Shown here piece by piece: positions 1 to 9,239 of a stretch of 12,500 nt of DNA. The stretch comes from Stramonita haemastoma (lineage: Eukaryota > Mollusca > Gastropoda > Neogastropoda > Muricidae). Within the stretch, counting starts at the first letter, position 1. Every line of letters begins with the position of its first letter. The DNA lies in contig CM060324.1 in NCBI GenBank assembly GCA_030674155.1, positions 54,967,031-54,979,530 of the forward strand, in the 5' to 3' direction. The notes beneath the pieces are model-generated. The model saw nothing but the letters and a program-made list of their open reading frames with translations. It was not told the origin of the DNA and ran no database searches. Both the position numbers and the translations under genes were made by a program.

Positions 1-370
<370 letters not shown>

Positions 371-940
371 TTACTTTGGAGCAGGCTCTAAGCCGTTAGT
401 TTGTTGTTGCTCATAATGTTTATGTGTATAATAACCATGTTTTTTTCTGAAAAAAACATTTCTTTAAACCAAATATTTACCTGGGGGAACTCCTAATTCA
501 TAAAAACGCAACACAATATCTATCTCGTCAGGTTTTCGGAAAGAGAAGGGAAATTAACGAACATGTCTGTCTCCTTACCCCTTCCGACCAAACTTTGTTT
601 TTAGTTATAGACTTGGCACATCCAGATATAAAACAAGAAAAAAAAAGAAGATATATCATCTGTTCAACTGTTTGGTTGTTGCTGTGGTTGTTTCGTACAC
701 GGAGAAAGAAGACTTTGTTATTATACGGTTCCTCGTCCTCTCTTCTCAAGCAAAATGCCATCGTTGCCGAGGAATCGTTTACGTGCGAAGAATGCTGACG
801 GCGCAGGGGGATTTTGGTTGATATCATCCCCGATGGATTGAAGGGGATTCCGCTGACAGTTCGTAATCCCCTGTCTCAGAGTGGAGTGGCATCTCTAGTG
901 GGATGTTTGTCCGGTTTGCTGCTGCTGCTGCTGTCAGTTA
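371..940. other. Non-coding stretch, no gene seen
   Basis: Open frames here (up to about 99 codons, minus strand near 528-827) overlap one another on opposite strands and show no recognisable domain or splice context. The stretch contains a perfect AT-rich inverted repeat at 437-459 and a (GCT)n run of about five units at 917-932. No transposon core was recognised. Confidence 0.6.
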
Positions 941-944
941 CGTG

Positions 945-1028
<84 letters not shown>

Positions 1029-1103
1029 TGGGTGGGTGGGTGAGAGAGAGAAGGGAGGGGAGGGAGGGAGAAAGAGAGAGGGAGAAAGAGAGAGAGAGAG
1101 GGG
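941..1103. repeat. (TG)n array followed by a purine-rich GGGA/GA tract
   Basis: TG dinucleotides run from 941 to about 1028, with CG variants at the left edge and one TTG interruption near 995. A GGTG/GGGT stretch follows, then an irregular GA/GGGA purine tract to about 1103, ending in a short G run. Open frames through it encode only Cys-Val and Glu-Arg repeats and are not genes. Confidence 0.95.
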
Positions 1104-1220
1104 GGGGCCTTTAAAAAGTTATTTTAAAAAACAACATAATGTGGTGTATCATGTCTTGTGTTCTGTTTTTGTTGTTGTTAGACTTACAAAGCCGACAGTT
1201 CAGTTCTTTGTTGGGTTCCG

Positions 1221-1346
1221 CTAAAGAGGGCAGGTGTCCATTCACAGCTAGGTGAACAGGGGGACTGTACTGAAGCCAAGGCGCGCAAACGGTCCCTAAT
1301 GGGATGGGGAAAGCGACGAGTGCTCTGACCACTGAGCTATCCCGTT
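1221..1346 (-). mobile_element. tRNA-derived SINE (family 1), minus strand, B box lost
   Basis: On the minus strand the head reads as a tRNA 5' half: a GGGA acceptor-like start, then A box TAGCTCAGTGG (plus 1329-1339) and GTCAGAGCACTCG. A pol III B box (GGTTCGANTCC) is expected about 40-50 bases on but is absent; a short G/C-rich segment stands in its place, so the internal promoter is probably dead. The body (1221-1295 on plus) starts CTAAAGAGGGCAGG and is shared, same orientation, with the copy at 10821. The head borders a 24-base G run at 1354-1377. Resemblance to molluscan SINEs is from memory. Confidence 0.75.
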
Positions 1347-1353
1347 TGGACTT

Positions 1354-1377
1354 GGGGGGGGGGGGGGGGGGGGGGGG
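1354..1377 (+). repeat. Poly-G tract, G24
   Basis: This is an uninterrupted run of 24 G, a few bases outside the tRNA-like head of the neighbouring SINE. It could form G-quadruplexes and is prone to length error in sequencing. Confidence 0.97.
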
Positions 1378-1378
1378 C

Positions 1379-2210
1379 GGTGAGGGTCAAGAATTTAACG
1401 TGACTGCACACGTTCGTCACTCCAACAGCCACTGAACGACAATTTTTCTTTTACACAACGGCATTAGACCTACATGACTGGGTACGGTCTATGCAGAGGA
1501 AGCTGGTTGCAAAATCTTCAGTGGTGCCCCCCCCCCCAACGGTCTGCTAGTAGACTACAGGACAGGTGAGATGAGGTGAGATTAAATTTTGGTCTAGGGG
1601 TACATCATGTTCATGCTAGCGTCAAAGCCACACCCTCCCTGTTCCGTTTCTGCTCATCTCCACAAACCACAGCTCTTCCAAGAGGAACTGGGCCTCTCTC
1701 CTCTATCAGGGTGCACTTTGCTAATCAACCCTTGTTTGAAAGCTGGCCCTGTCATATATCCTAGACCCGAGATAGGGAGAAGGAGGGAAGAGGGGAGAGT
1801 GGCAGAGTGGGTGTAGGAGGAGCAGGTAGATAGATAGAGAGGGGGTGACTGGGTCAGGCTCAGACAGACAGGTCGATGGGACCTCGGAAGGGCCGAGATA
1901 AGACAAAACAGGCTCGTGGCAGAGTGTAATTAATTATAATGGAGGACAGCTATGCCAGCTCATTGCGGTCAAAAAGTTTGAAATATCACCTTCACCGTGG
2001 ATTGAAATACACTTTTGTTTTCGACGTGGAAAAAAATTCAATGTCATTTCCACCATGGTAAAGTAAGTAAAGTTTTTACTAAGGAATAAATAAAGATTGA
2101 GAAGTTGGTACCTGCACTTGTCTTTCCTCACTACTTTTTCCTCAAGAATAAATAAAGATTGATATCAGTTTCACAACAAAAAAAGTTGAGCTAACAACTG
2201 TAGTCTCTCA

Positions 2211-2212
<2 letters not shown>
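1379..2212. other. Non-coding stretch, no gene seen
   Basis: Contains an 11-base C run at 1527-1537, a short GATA-rich patch near 1826-1840, and two copies of a 17-base AT-rich word (GAATAAATAAAGATTGA) at 2084-2100 and 2146-2162. Small open frames (60-70 codons) on both strands have no recognisable content. Confidence 0.6.

Positions 2213-2301
<89 letters not shown>
2213..2301. repeat. (TG)n microsatellite
   Basis: TG dinucleotides for about 88 bases, broken once by an extra G near 2241-2243. Alternating purine-pyrimidine sequence, capable of Z-DNA. Confidence 0.97.
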
Positions 2302-2303
<2 letters not shown>

Positions 2304-4204
2304 TAATCTACGGCCAGTAAAACGAGGACAATTTCGTAGTGGAAAAGACTGGTTTCCACACCAGTCAGTTTTCCTTTAGTTTTTCTGTTCACAGAAAGTG
2401 ATCTGTTTAAAAATAAAGAATGCATTCTTTAGTCAGCCATGGGGCTCATACCAAAACTTGGCAGCATCCATACCAAACTATTGAGATAGATGAAAATGAC
2501 TCCGTTTCATTGAAAACAATATTTCGTGCGAAAGAGTTACTTTTCCGTGATTAATTACAGCTCTGAGCGTCACCAAAGGTGAAATTTGGTGTTAGCGACT
2601 TTTTTTTGCACACAACATAGGCAGCCACATTCCAACTTCAGGAACGGAATCTTTTTCTTTTAACTTCCACTGTAAAATTCCCCTCTTTTAGAGCACAAAA
2701 TCAAATTTCACTTCAGACATTAAAAATAACCGTAGAAAGGGAGGTAAGAAAGGGTGGTTGTAAGGATTGATGGTGATGGAGAGAGATGCTGGAGGGGGGG
2801 GGGGGTGGCGAGGGGGGAGGAGATAGGTAGGGCCTACATGTATACGTTGTGGCTGCAGCCGTGCATTAGTTTTGGAGCAAACACCTGAACCACCTGTGAA
2901 TCAATTATGCGGGCACATGTTCTCCTCCTTCCTATCAGCCCATCTCACATACCGTGCCTGCAGGGGTCAACTGTGCCTGCACCTGTATTAATTTAACACC
3001 TCGCGCACACGGCAAAAGAACATAGGTGGCAATGTGTGGTGCAACTCATAGAGTGTATGTAGGTACATACCGCTGATTAGTAAAATAAAAATCTTCGGTA
3101 CGTTAAAACGTTAACTCCCCTGCTCTTAGCATTGTGAAAAGTCACCCAATGCTAAAATGTACTCATTTTGCTGTGGTAAGATCATGAGCACAATGAAAAT
3201 GTGTTTGAAACAGCAGAAAGGTCTAGAGAACGATGGATAGGATAGGAAAGGTTTCTAACACTCATACACAGAGCTAAAAAACGCCTCCCATATCCTGTAA
3301 AATGTGTAGAAAAAATAATTATGTTCAAGATCCAGCAAAGGGTAAAAGACTGAAAACAATCTTAAATTTAATTCTTTAAAGCAACCGTTTTCCCACTTTT
3401 CCTGAAAGATAACGAACCCACGGTGCAATTTGAATCAGATCTTTCAAGCGTGCAAAATTGCCTAACGAAATTGCTGCAGTTATCTTCGTGATGTCTTCAC
3501 GCCTCTGGATAACACCAATTCAGTATAGTAGAGTTATTAAATCCAGCAACAAGGGCGAGTAACTTAACTGCAAATACCGACAGACAGGGTTAGGTCAGGG
3601 CACGTTATAAGCTCGCTAGTGCTCGCTGTGCTTAAATCATAACTGAGCATGCAACCTTTGTTGCTTTCTGAATAAACACCTGTTTAAACCAAATACCAGA
3701 CACTACTATTCCAGAATTATGTTAACAACCACCCTCCTCCCTCCTTCCTTTCCCTCCCCCTCCTCCTTCTTGCCAACTTCATAGCTGGGGGTGTGGGGAG
3801 GGGGGTATCATTACAGGCTTTAGCGAGGTATCATAACTTAGGTCTACAACGTGTTCCTTTACTGCCCTGCCCCGTAAATAAGGGCACAATCACTGATATT
3901 TCCTTCACGCCCCACTAACTGCTTTTCCCGGAGCCTTAAGTAGCCCACGATAATGGTGTAGTTTACGGTCTGCTTCTGGCTCCTATCTCTTTTGGGAACG
4001 CAGCGCTACGGCTTTTTCTATAAAAACCCAAAGCGCTAACGCGAGGACAATTATTCGTTTTGTAAACCGCTTGACTCAATGTCGCAGAAAACCCTGCCAC
4101 GTTCCGGTCTAACTGTCAAGGTTTGCCAAACATGTCTTGATGACGATTTCACGCCTCAATCATCTGAGAACTTTTTAACTTTCATTATGGGCGGCATACA
4201 TACT
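2302..4204. other. Repeat-poor unique DNA, no gene seen
   Basis: This is the longest stretch without microsatellites; its only notable tract is a 12-base G run at 2794-2805. It has no open frame of 60 codons or more starting with ATG. A 9-base word GTGCCTGCA occurs twice at 2954-2962 and 2973-2981. I recognise no transposon, RNA gene or exon. If the window holds a conserved enhancer or non-coding RNA, this is a likely place, but nothing in the sequence proves it. Confidence 0.55.
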
Positions 4205-4320
4205 GGCAATCAAGCAAATTGAATTCTATTTTTAGGACATAACTATGCATCAAGCAATACTGAAACTTCTTTTGTTTATGGGAAACCATAATATAACTCG
4301 GCAATCAAGCAATACTGTAT
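4205..4320. repeat. Decayed tandem repeat, three units of about 42-54 bp
   Basis: The word (G)GCAATCAAGCAA or its variant GCATCAAGCAATACTG recurs at 4205, 4247 and 4300. Each occurrence is followed by an AT-rich stretch with several T residues. Units 2 and 3 share ATCAAGCAATACTG exactly. Other positions are too diverged for a firm unit boundary. Confidence 0.5.
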
Positions 4321-4774
4321 TAAAGTTATTTTTCTTCTAAATAGATACGCACATTTTTTATATAAATAGTCCTTTTAGTCCTAAGTCTGGCGTCAATATG
4401 GCAGAGTTACCAATGACCTATATTCTCATTAGTTTAAGCATTCCATTCTGGTTGAGCACACCAAAGATCCCGTGTATTCAGGATTTCGGTCCTCCTGAGG
4501 AAAATTGTTACCAATCTGCTCGATTCCATAATCACATGTGATTTCAAGATCTGACATATACCTATGATTCCAACAGATTCGCATGTAAGAAGTCTGCGTA
4601 CTGCGTACCAAATACTTTGCGATAAAGGCAGCCATGCGTCGACTTCAGAGGATAAACACTTGTTATGTTCAGGTCTAAAGCGTTCAAAAACGCGTTGGAC
4701 ACGTCAGCTTAAAAAAATACCCAACACAAACAACTCGTGACCAGACAAGAGAAACAGACAGACCTACCAGATAG
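4321..4774. other. Non-coding stretch, no gene seen
   Basis: A TATA-like word TATAAATA lies at 4361-4368, with no credible gene downstream. A minus-strand frame of 68 codons (4429-4635) has mixed composition, but no domain that I recognise and no flanking support. Confidence 0.5.
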
Positions 4775-4803
4775 ACACAACAGACAGACAGACAGACAGA
4801 CAG
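4775..4803. repeat. (CAGA)n tetranucleotide microsatellite
   Basis: About seven CAGA units end in CAGG. It is the same motif that terminates the compound arrays at 6022-6227 and 9827-9999. Confidence 0.85.
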
Positions 4804-5056
4804 GCACCCAAACACATCTGATGCTTCTCCTTTTTTCTCTCTCAGCTATGCAGCAGTCACTCGACAAGGAGTGGACACAGAAGGCTGTGGACTGAAGTGG
4901 CTTTCTTTCTTTCATTTTCCCCGCTACCTGCGCCCTTCCCTATACTACCTCTTTCCTTTCTGCATGTCTCACGCACGCGCCAAGTGCGCCCTTCCCTACC
5001 CCCCACCCCCACCCCACGCACATACACACACGCACCTCCTTTCCCACTTGCGCACC

Positions 5057-5097
5057 CTCTCTCTCTCTCTCACTTTCACGCGCGCGCGCACGCACAC

Positions 5098-5142
<45 letters not shown>

Positions 5143-5193
5143 CACACCACACACACACACACAACACCCATATCACAAACACACGCACACAGG
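5057..5193. repeat. (CT)n, (CG)5 and (CA)n compound microsatellite
   Basis: A short CT run (5057-5071) is followed by alternating CG at 5079-5088, then CA dinucleotides with CAA and CCA interruptions to about 5193. Open frames on both strands across it are long only because the repeat lacks stops; they encode Thr-His or Cys-Val runs. Confidence 0.95.
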
Positions 5194-5333
5194 GCCCCTC
5201 CTCTCCACCCCCCCCTACTCCCACCCCTACATCTCCCACCACCCACCCCCGTCGTTCGCTCCCACATAGGCAAGTTGTTGGCTCGACAGAAATGCACGAC
5301 ACACCCGAGTTCAGAGACTGCCGCCACAAAGCC

Positions 5334-5415
5334 AAAGGTAAAGGAAGGTAAGGTGAGGCAAGGTAAGTAAGGTAAGGTAGTAAGGTAAGGTAAGGTAAGG
5401 TAAGGTACGGTAAGG
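5334..5415. repeat. (AAGGT)n pentanucleotide array
   Basis: Imperfect AAGGT/GGTAA units start with AAAGG and GTGAGGC variants and become regular near 5386-5414. The complementary unit is ACCTT. It does not match the usual animal telomere repeats TTAGGG or TTAGG. Confidence 0.9.
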
Positions 5416-5479
5416 CGTCGCCACCCACAGTCTGTTTCTGGGGACAAACACTGCACCTACACAGGTCCATACCAACACT

Positions 5480-5844
5480 CACAAACTATAAACGCCAGAC
5501 CATTTATCAACAGATGTCTCAGGAACATCCTCGGCATCAGGTGGCCAGAAGTCATCTCCAACAAAACAACTGTGGAACAGGACCAGCACACGCTTCAATC
5601 GAGACAGGGATCAAGAAAAGGAAATGGGGATGGATCGGCCATACGCTCCGCAAGCCTGCTTCCAATGTCACCAGGCAGGCCCTTGACTGGAACCCACAAG
5701 GGAAGCGGAAAGTAGGTCGACCACAAACAGACCTGGCGCAGAAGCATTGAAGCAGAGACGAAGGCAGCCGGAATGACGTGGGCCGAGCTGAAGAGGATCT
5801 CCCAGAACCGAGTCCGTTGGAGGAGTGTTGTTGCGGCCCTATAG
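5480..5844 (+). mobile_element. LINE C-terminal coding remnant with at least two frameshifts
   Basis: Three pieces in different frames join into one LINE-type tail. Frame A (about 5500-5590) reads [20 protein letters not shown]. Frame B (about 5595-5729) reads [20 protein letters not shown] and then a [10 protein letters not shown] block. Frame C (5731-5844) reads [17 protein letters not shown], ends WRSVVAAL and stops at TAG 5842-5844. The WxWIGHxLRKP, GKRxxGRPxxTWRR and WRSxV order is, from memory, the segment after the reverse transcriptase domain in animal LINE ORF2. The B-to-C shift at about 5730 is explained by one extra base or two lost; the A-to-B shift lies between about 5585 and 5605. 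Upstream homology also looks broken near 5485-5500. No RT or endonuclease remains. It differs from the remnant at 120-370, so two families are present. Confidence 0.85.
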
Positions 5845-6021
5845 GTATAAGTCAAGTCATAGGTGCATGCATCCCTGTCTGTGTGTGAGTCTGTGTGGTA
5901 TGAGCAACAGCAGCAGCAACAGCAACTTATTCAAGTATCTCTGAGCCTACGTTTTTTATTCCAGCAGTTTTTCTACGTATTCGATATTTGATGGCTTTCG
6001 TTAAAAAAAAAAATCCCAACT

Positions 6022-6227
<206 letters not shown>

Positions 6228-7015
6228 TGGGAGAGATACAGAGAGATGATAACGAGGTGTGAATGACGCCATAACCAAAACACACCATGATGCCATGTGA
6301 TTTTCATGGTCACAAGGTGAAATAATACTCGGCTTCTATTTCCTGTGGTGTGTGCAGGTAAGAGTGGCAAAGCTCTATCTGTCTATCTGTCTGTCTGTCT
6401 CTGTGCACACATGTGAGAGAGCACTGCCAGATTGCTAACGCGCACGACAGCACACATATGTTAATCTACTCTCCATCTCTATCGGACTGTCTGTCTCTAT
6501 GCCTGTGCCCATCTCTCCCTCTCATCATACGTACAGTAAGGGCGCACGCACGCTTAATAACATTCAAAAAGCAAGAGAGATGATAGAAGGCTTTTTGGAA
6601 CCCAGTGACAGAGAGGAAACAGATGATACCAGGTCGTCCCAAATCGCCAAAAATATGCGCGTGAACGAAATCTTGCTCCTGTACCACCAGTTTCCCCAGA
6701 AACAAGATATAGGGCACGTTAGTACTATCACCCAACTCATGCCGTTGAAACAAACTGATAGTGTTTATTTATCCAGTGCACAGCTAGCAGCCAGCGTTCA
6801 CCCACAGGGTGATAACCAGACCTACTGATCGCAATACCACCTTCCTAATCTTTCCCCATCATCACTGAAACAGGACAGCGATGAAAGAAGATGATAGCAT
6901 TTTCGAAAAAAACATAGGACGGAAAAGAGAAATACTGAAAAAATTGAAGATAGTAAAAAGCCATGTGAACATCCCCCCACTCCCCCCAAAAATCATTGGT
7001 ACAGACACAAGAGGG
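6228..7015. other. Non-coding stretch, no gene confirmed
   Basis: Contains a short (CTGT)n patch near 6374-6402. An ATG-started plus-strand frame of 109 codons at 6499-6828 is less repetitive than others in the window, but shows no domain, signal peptide or membrane segment, and a 95-codon frame overlaps it on the other strand. A donor-like CAG/GTAAG occurs at 6355-6362 without an open exon in front of it. I treat the stretch as non-genic. Confidence 0.5.
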
Positions 7016-7392
7016 GACAGGATAGCCTGGTGGTCAGAGTGATGCGCTTGTGATCTGCTAACCTGGGTTCGAATCTCGTTCAAGAGGATTTTTCTTCTGG
7101 AGTTTGCATTAGTGCCGACTCCACTCCAACCAGCCCCCCCCCCCCCCCCCCCAAAAAAAAAAAAGTCCTTCGGGTGGTACTATAAATCGAGGTTCCGTGT
7201 GCGAACACACGCAGAACATCTTGCGCACACGTTAAAACCTGTTCCACTTTTTGAAAGTGTAGGCCATTGTGTGCGGGTGGGAACGGATGAAAAAATTAAC
7301 AAAACTGCATACACACAGGGACTAGATGTAAAAAAAAAAGTCACATGGGTGCATATTCCATTATCTCTCGAAATAAAAGAATAAAGATAAAG
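7016..7392 (+). mobile_element. tRNA-derived SINE (family 2), near full length
   Basis: The head is tRNA-like with both pol III promoter boxes: A box TAGCCTGGTGG at 7023-7033 and B box GGTTCGAATCT at 7066-7076. After the head, a short link (AGTGCCGACTCCACTCC) leads into C19 (7134-7152) and A12 (7153-7164). A body domain at about 7167-7238 follows (CCTTCGGGTGG, CGAGGTTCCGTGTG, GCGCACACGTTAAA). The element ends in an AT-rich tail with AATAAAAG/AATAAAG units (7371-7392). The body resembles a central domain I remember from widespread molluscan SINEs; the family name is not certain. SINEs need a partner LINE to move; whether either LINE family seen here served is unknown. No convincing target-site duplication was found. 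Confidence 0.8.
7023..7076 (+). promoter_or_regulatory. Internal RNA polymerase III promoter (A and B boxes) of the SINE
   Basis: A box (7023-7033) and B box (7066-7076) are 32 bases apart, within the normal range for a tRNA-type promoter. A one-base departure from the B-box consensus GGTTCGANTCC (final T for C) may weaken it. Activity is inferred from motif match only. Confidence 0.65.
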
Positions 7393-7738
7393 CGGTCTTG
7401 GGACAGTGATATTGGCGAGAATACTAATCAATTTATCCATTTCTTTTTCGGAGTCTCTGCAACGTTACAGTTTTTGTTAAGTTTTGTTTTAATGTTGTCC
7501 TCATACTAGTATGCATTATTACTGTGACAATTTGAAAAAAAAAAACCTGCTTGGAGCAAAGCAAACCAGCTAGAATGAGCACCATGCGACTTTGTCCCGA
7601 AGCTTGTTACAAAATTCGAAGAAGAATACGGATAGACACAGCAGCACACATAGAGAAAACTGACAAAGGTGTTTTTTTTTCCAATCACTGTATGGCATTT
7701 CCTCACTTCTAGTGCTCAACCAAAATAAATGCTGCCAA
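7393..7738. other. Non-coding stretch, no gene seen
   Basis: AT-rich unique sequence with short A and T runs (A near 7535, T near 7672). Short minus-strand frames are rich in Cys, Val and Phe and spill into the adjacent CA array; no domain recognised. Confidence 0.55.
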
Positions 7739-7780
7739 ACCACACACACACACACACACACAACACAACACACAACACAC

Positions 7781-7815
<35 letters not shown>

Positions 7816-7859
7816 GATGTCCTGACAGGTTTTTTTTTTTAATTTTTTATTTTTTTAGT

Positions 7860-7901
<42 letters not shown>

Positions 7902-7912
7902 AGAAGAGAGAG
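7739..7912. repeat. (CA)n array, poly-T patch and (GA)n array
   Basis: CA dinucleotides at about 7739-7811 carry several CAA interruptions between 7761 and 7783. A T-rich patch follows (7829-7857), then GA dinucleotides at 7863-7912 with AAG breaks near the right end. Confidence 0.95.
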
Positions 7913-8011
7913 GCTTCAAGCACTGAACACACAACTCTCAGAAACTCTCATCATTTAATGTGCAGTTAGGGAGGGGATGGGGGAGGGAGGCGCTAGGCTG
8001 GCAGTTGAGGA

Positions 8012-8026
8012 GGGGGGGGGGGGGGG
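8012..8026 (+). repeat. Poly-G tract, G15
   Basis: Fifteen uninterrupted G inside a G-rich stretch (7970-8028) that also holds GGGG and GGGAGGGAGG words, so a quadruplex-forming strand is plausible. Confidence 0.95.
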
Positions 8027-8236
8027 TGATGAAAAGTCGACCCCTTGACGTCATATAGAAAAAAATCAAAGGAGTTGAGAAGCATGTTCCCCTGGTCTGG
8101 CTGATAACAGCTTCAGCAAACAGGGGACTAAAAAAAGTAGCCGGGGCAGCCACTAGCGCAGGGGGAAAAAGATTAAAAAAAAGAAAAGGTTGAATCACCT
8201 CACTTAGCCTGGCTAATTCAGTCACCTATCCTATCC

Positions 8237-8264
8237 TTCTCTTCTCTCTCTCTCTTCTCCCTCT

Positions 8265-8306
<42 letters not shown>

Positions 8307-8400
8307 CTGCCTCTCTCTTCTGCTCTCTCTGCCTGCCTCTTCGTCTGTCTTCTGCTCTCTCTCTCTCTCTGCCTCCTCTCTCTCTCTCTCTCTCTCTCTC
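8237..8400. repeat. (CT)n pyrimidine tract
   Basis: About 160 bases of almost pure pyrimidine on the plus strand, CT dinucleotides broken by CTG, CTTC and CCTG words. The opposite strand encodes only Arg-Glu runs and is not a gene. Confidence 0.96.
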
Positions 8401-8401
8401 T

Positions 8402-8810
8402 GGCCGATTTGGCGGAAATGCGTAGTACGCCAAGAGTACCTTGTATGCTGAGAAGATAGGGGGGTATTTCAGGTGTAGGGGCCCAATATAAGTGCATGCT
8501 ATGGGGCCAAAGACAGTGCACAGGCATTGGCAAACACTACAGAGTGCTCTTGCCCTTACAGTGCACTATCGGGTTAATGTATGCATACGCACGGTCTGTT
8601 TTGTGTGTCTGTGTGTCTGTCTCTCTGTCTTCTCTGTCTCTCTTTCTCATCCCATCTCATTTTATAACAATTAAATTAATCCCCTTCCAAGAAATAAAAT
8701 ATTAACTCAAAAACAGAACAAACATCAAGTTTCAATGTTGTCTCTTATCGTGTATTATCCTTTCTATCTTTCAATGGGTTTATTTGCCCTAGTTCTGGCT
8801 GTTGTCAGCC
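8402..8810. other. Non-coding stretch with a small TG/CT patch
   Basis: Unique sequence apart from a TGTGTCTG and CT-rich patch at about 8596-8646. A near-palindromic GCGTAGTACGC sits at 8420-8430. No gene recognised. Confidence 0.55.
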
Positions 8811-8960
8811 TATCTTATCCATCCATCATCCATCCATCCATCCATCCATCCATCCATCTATCTATCTATCTATCTATCTATCTATTCCTACTATCTACCT
8901 ACCCTACCCTACCTATCTACTACCTATCTACTTACCCTACCTACTACCTACCTACCTACC

Positions 8961-9041
<81 letters not shown>

Positions 9042-9177
9042 TATCCATCCATCCATCCATCCATCTATCCATCTATCTACTACTACCCATCTTCCTACCT
9101 ACCCTACCTACCTACCCATCTACTTACCCTACCACATACCTACCCTATCTATCTATCTTCTATCTATCTATCTATCT

Positions 9178-9212
<35 letters not shown>

Positions 9213-9239
9213 CTCTCTCTATCTCTCTGTCTATCTCAG
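8811..9239. repeat. Complex tetranucleotide array (CATC, TATC, TACC and variants)
   Basis: About 430 bases alternate between CATC, TATC and TACC-type blocks. TATC and CATC each appear in at least two separate blocks, and the right end decays into CTCT and CTGT words. Two overlapping open frames (Tyr-Leu-Ser-Ile repeats) follow from the period-4 sequence having no stops and are not genes. Confidence 0.96.

Noticed and set aside
4530..4543. 14-base palindrome AATCACATGTGATT with an E-box core
   Set aside because: Roughly 0.8 perfect 14-base palindromes are expected by chance in 12.5 kb; no gene context.
4429..4635. 68-codon minus-strand open frame with non-repetitive residues
   Set aside because: Too short, no domain or neighbours; such frames are expected by chance in 12.5 kb.
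5334..5415. AAGGT array as an interstitial telomere repeat
   Set aside because: Unit does not match TTAGGG or TTAGG in either orientation.
4940..5482. 180-codon minus-strand frame
   Set aside because: Crosses the CA/CG and AAGGT arrays; mostly Cys-Val and Leu-Pro-Tyr repeats with no unique domain.
6355..6362. CAG/GTAAG splice donor (also one at 12118-12125)
   Set aside because: No open coding exon precedes either site; consensus donors are frequent by chance.
6499..6828. 109-codon plus-strand open frame of mixed composition
   Set aside because: No recognisable domain, an overlapping 95-codon frame on the other strand, and no promoter or splice support. Kept only as part of a non-coding stretch; RNA-seq would decide.
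7016..7088. Functional tRNA gene
   Set aside because: A and B boxes are present, but the acceptor ends do not pair and the sequence continues into a SINE body.
7014..7406. GGGACAG on both sides of SINE family 2 as a target-site duplication
   Set aside because: The left copy overlaps the start of the tRNA-like head, so it cannot be a clean duplication; a 7-base match is weak.
8046..8053. Perfect CRE palindrome TGACGTCA
   Set aside because: About 0.2 expected by chance in this length of random DNA and no gene nearby; not enough to call a regulatory site.
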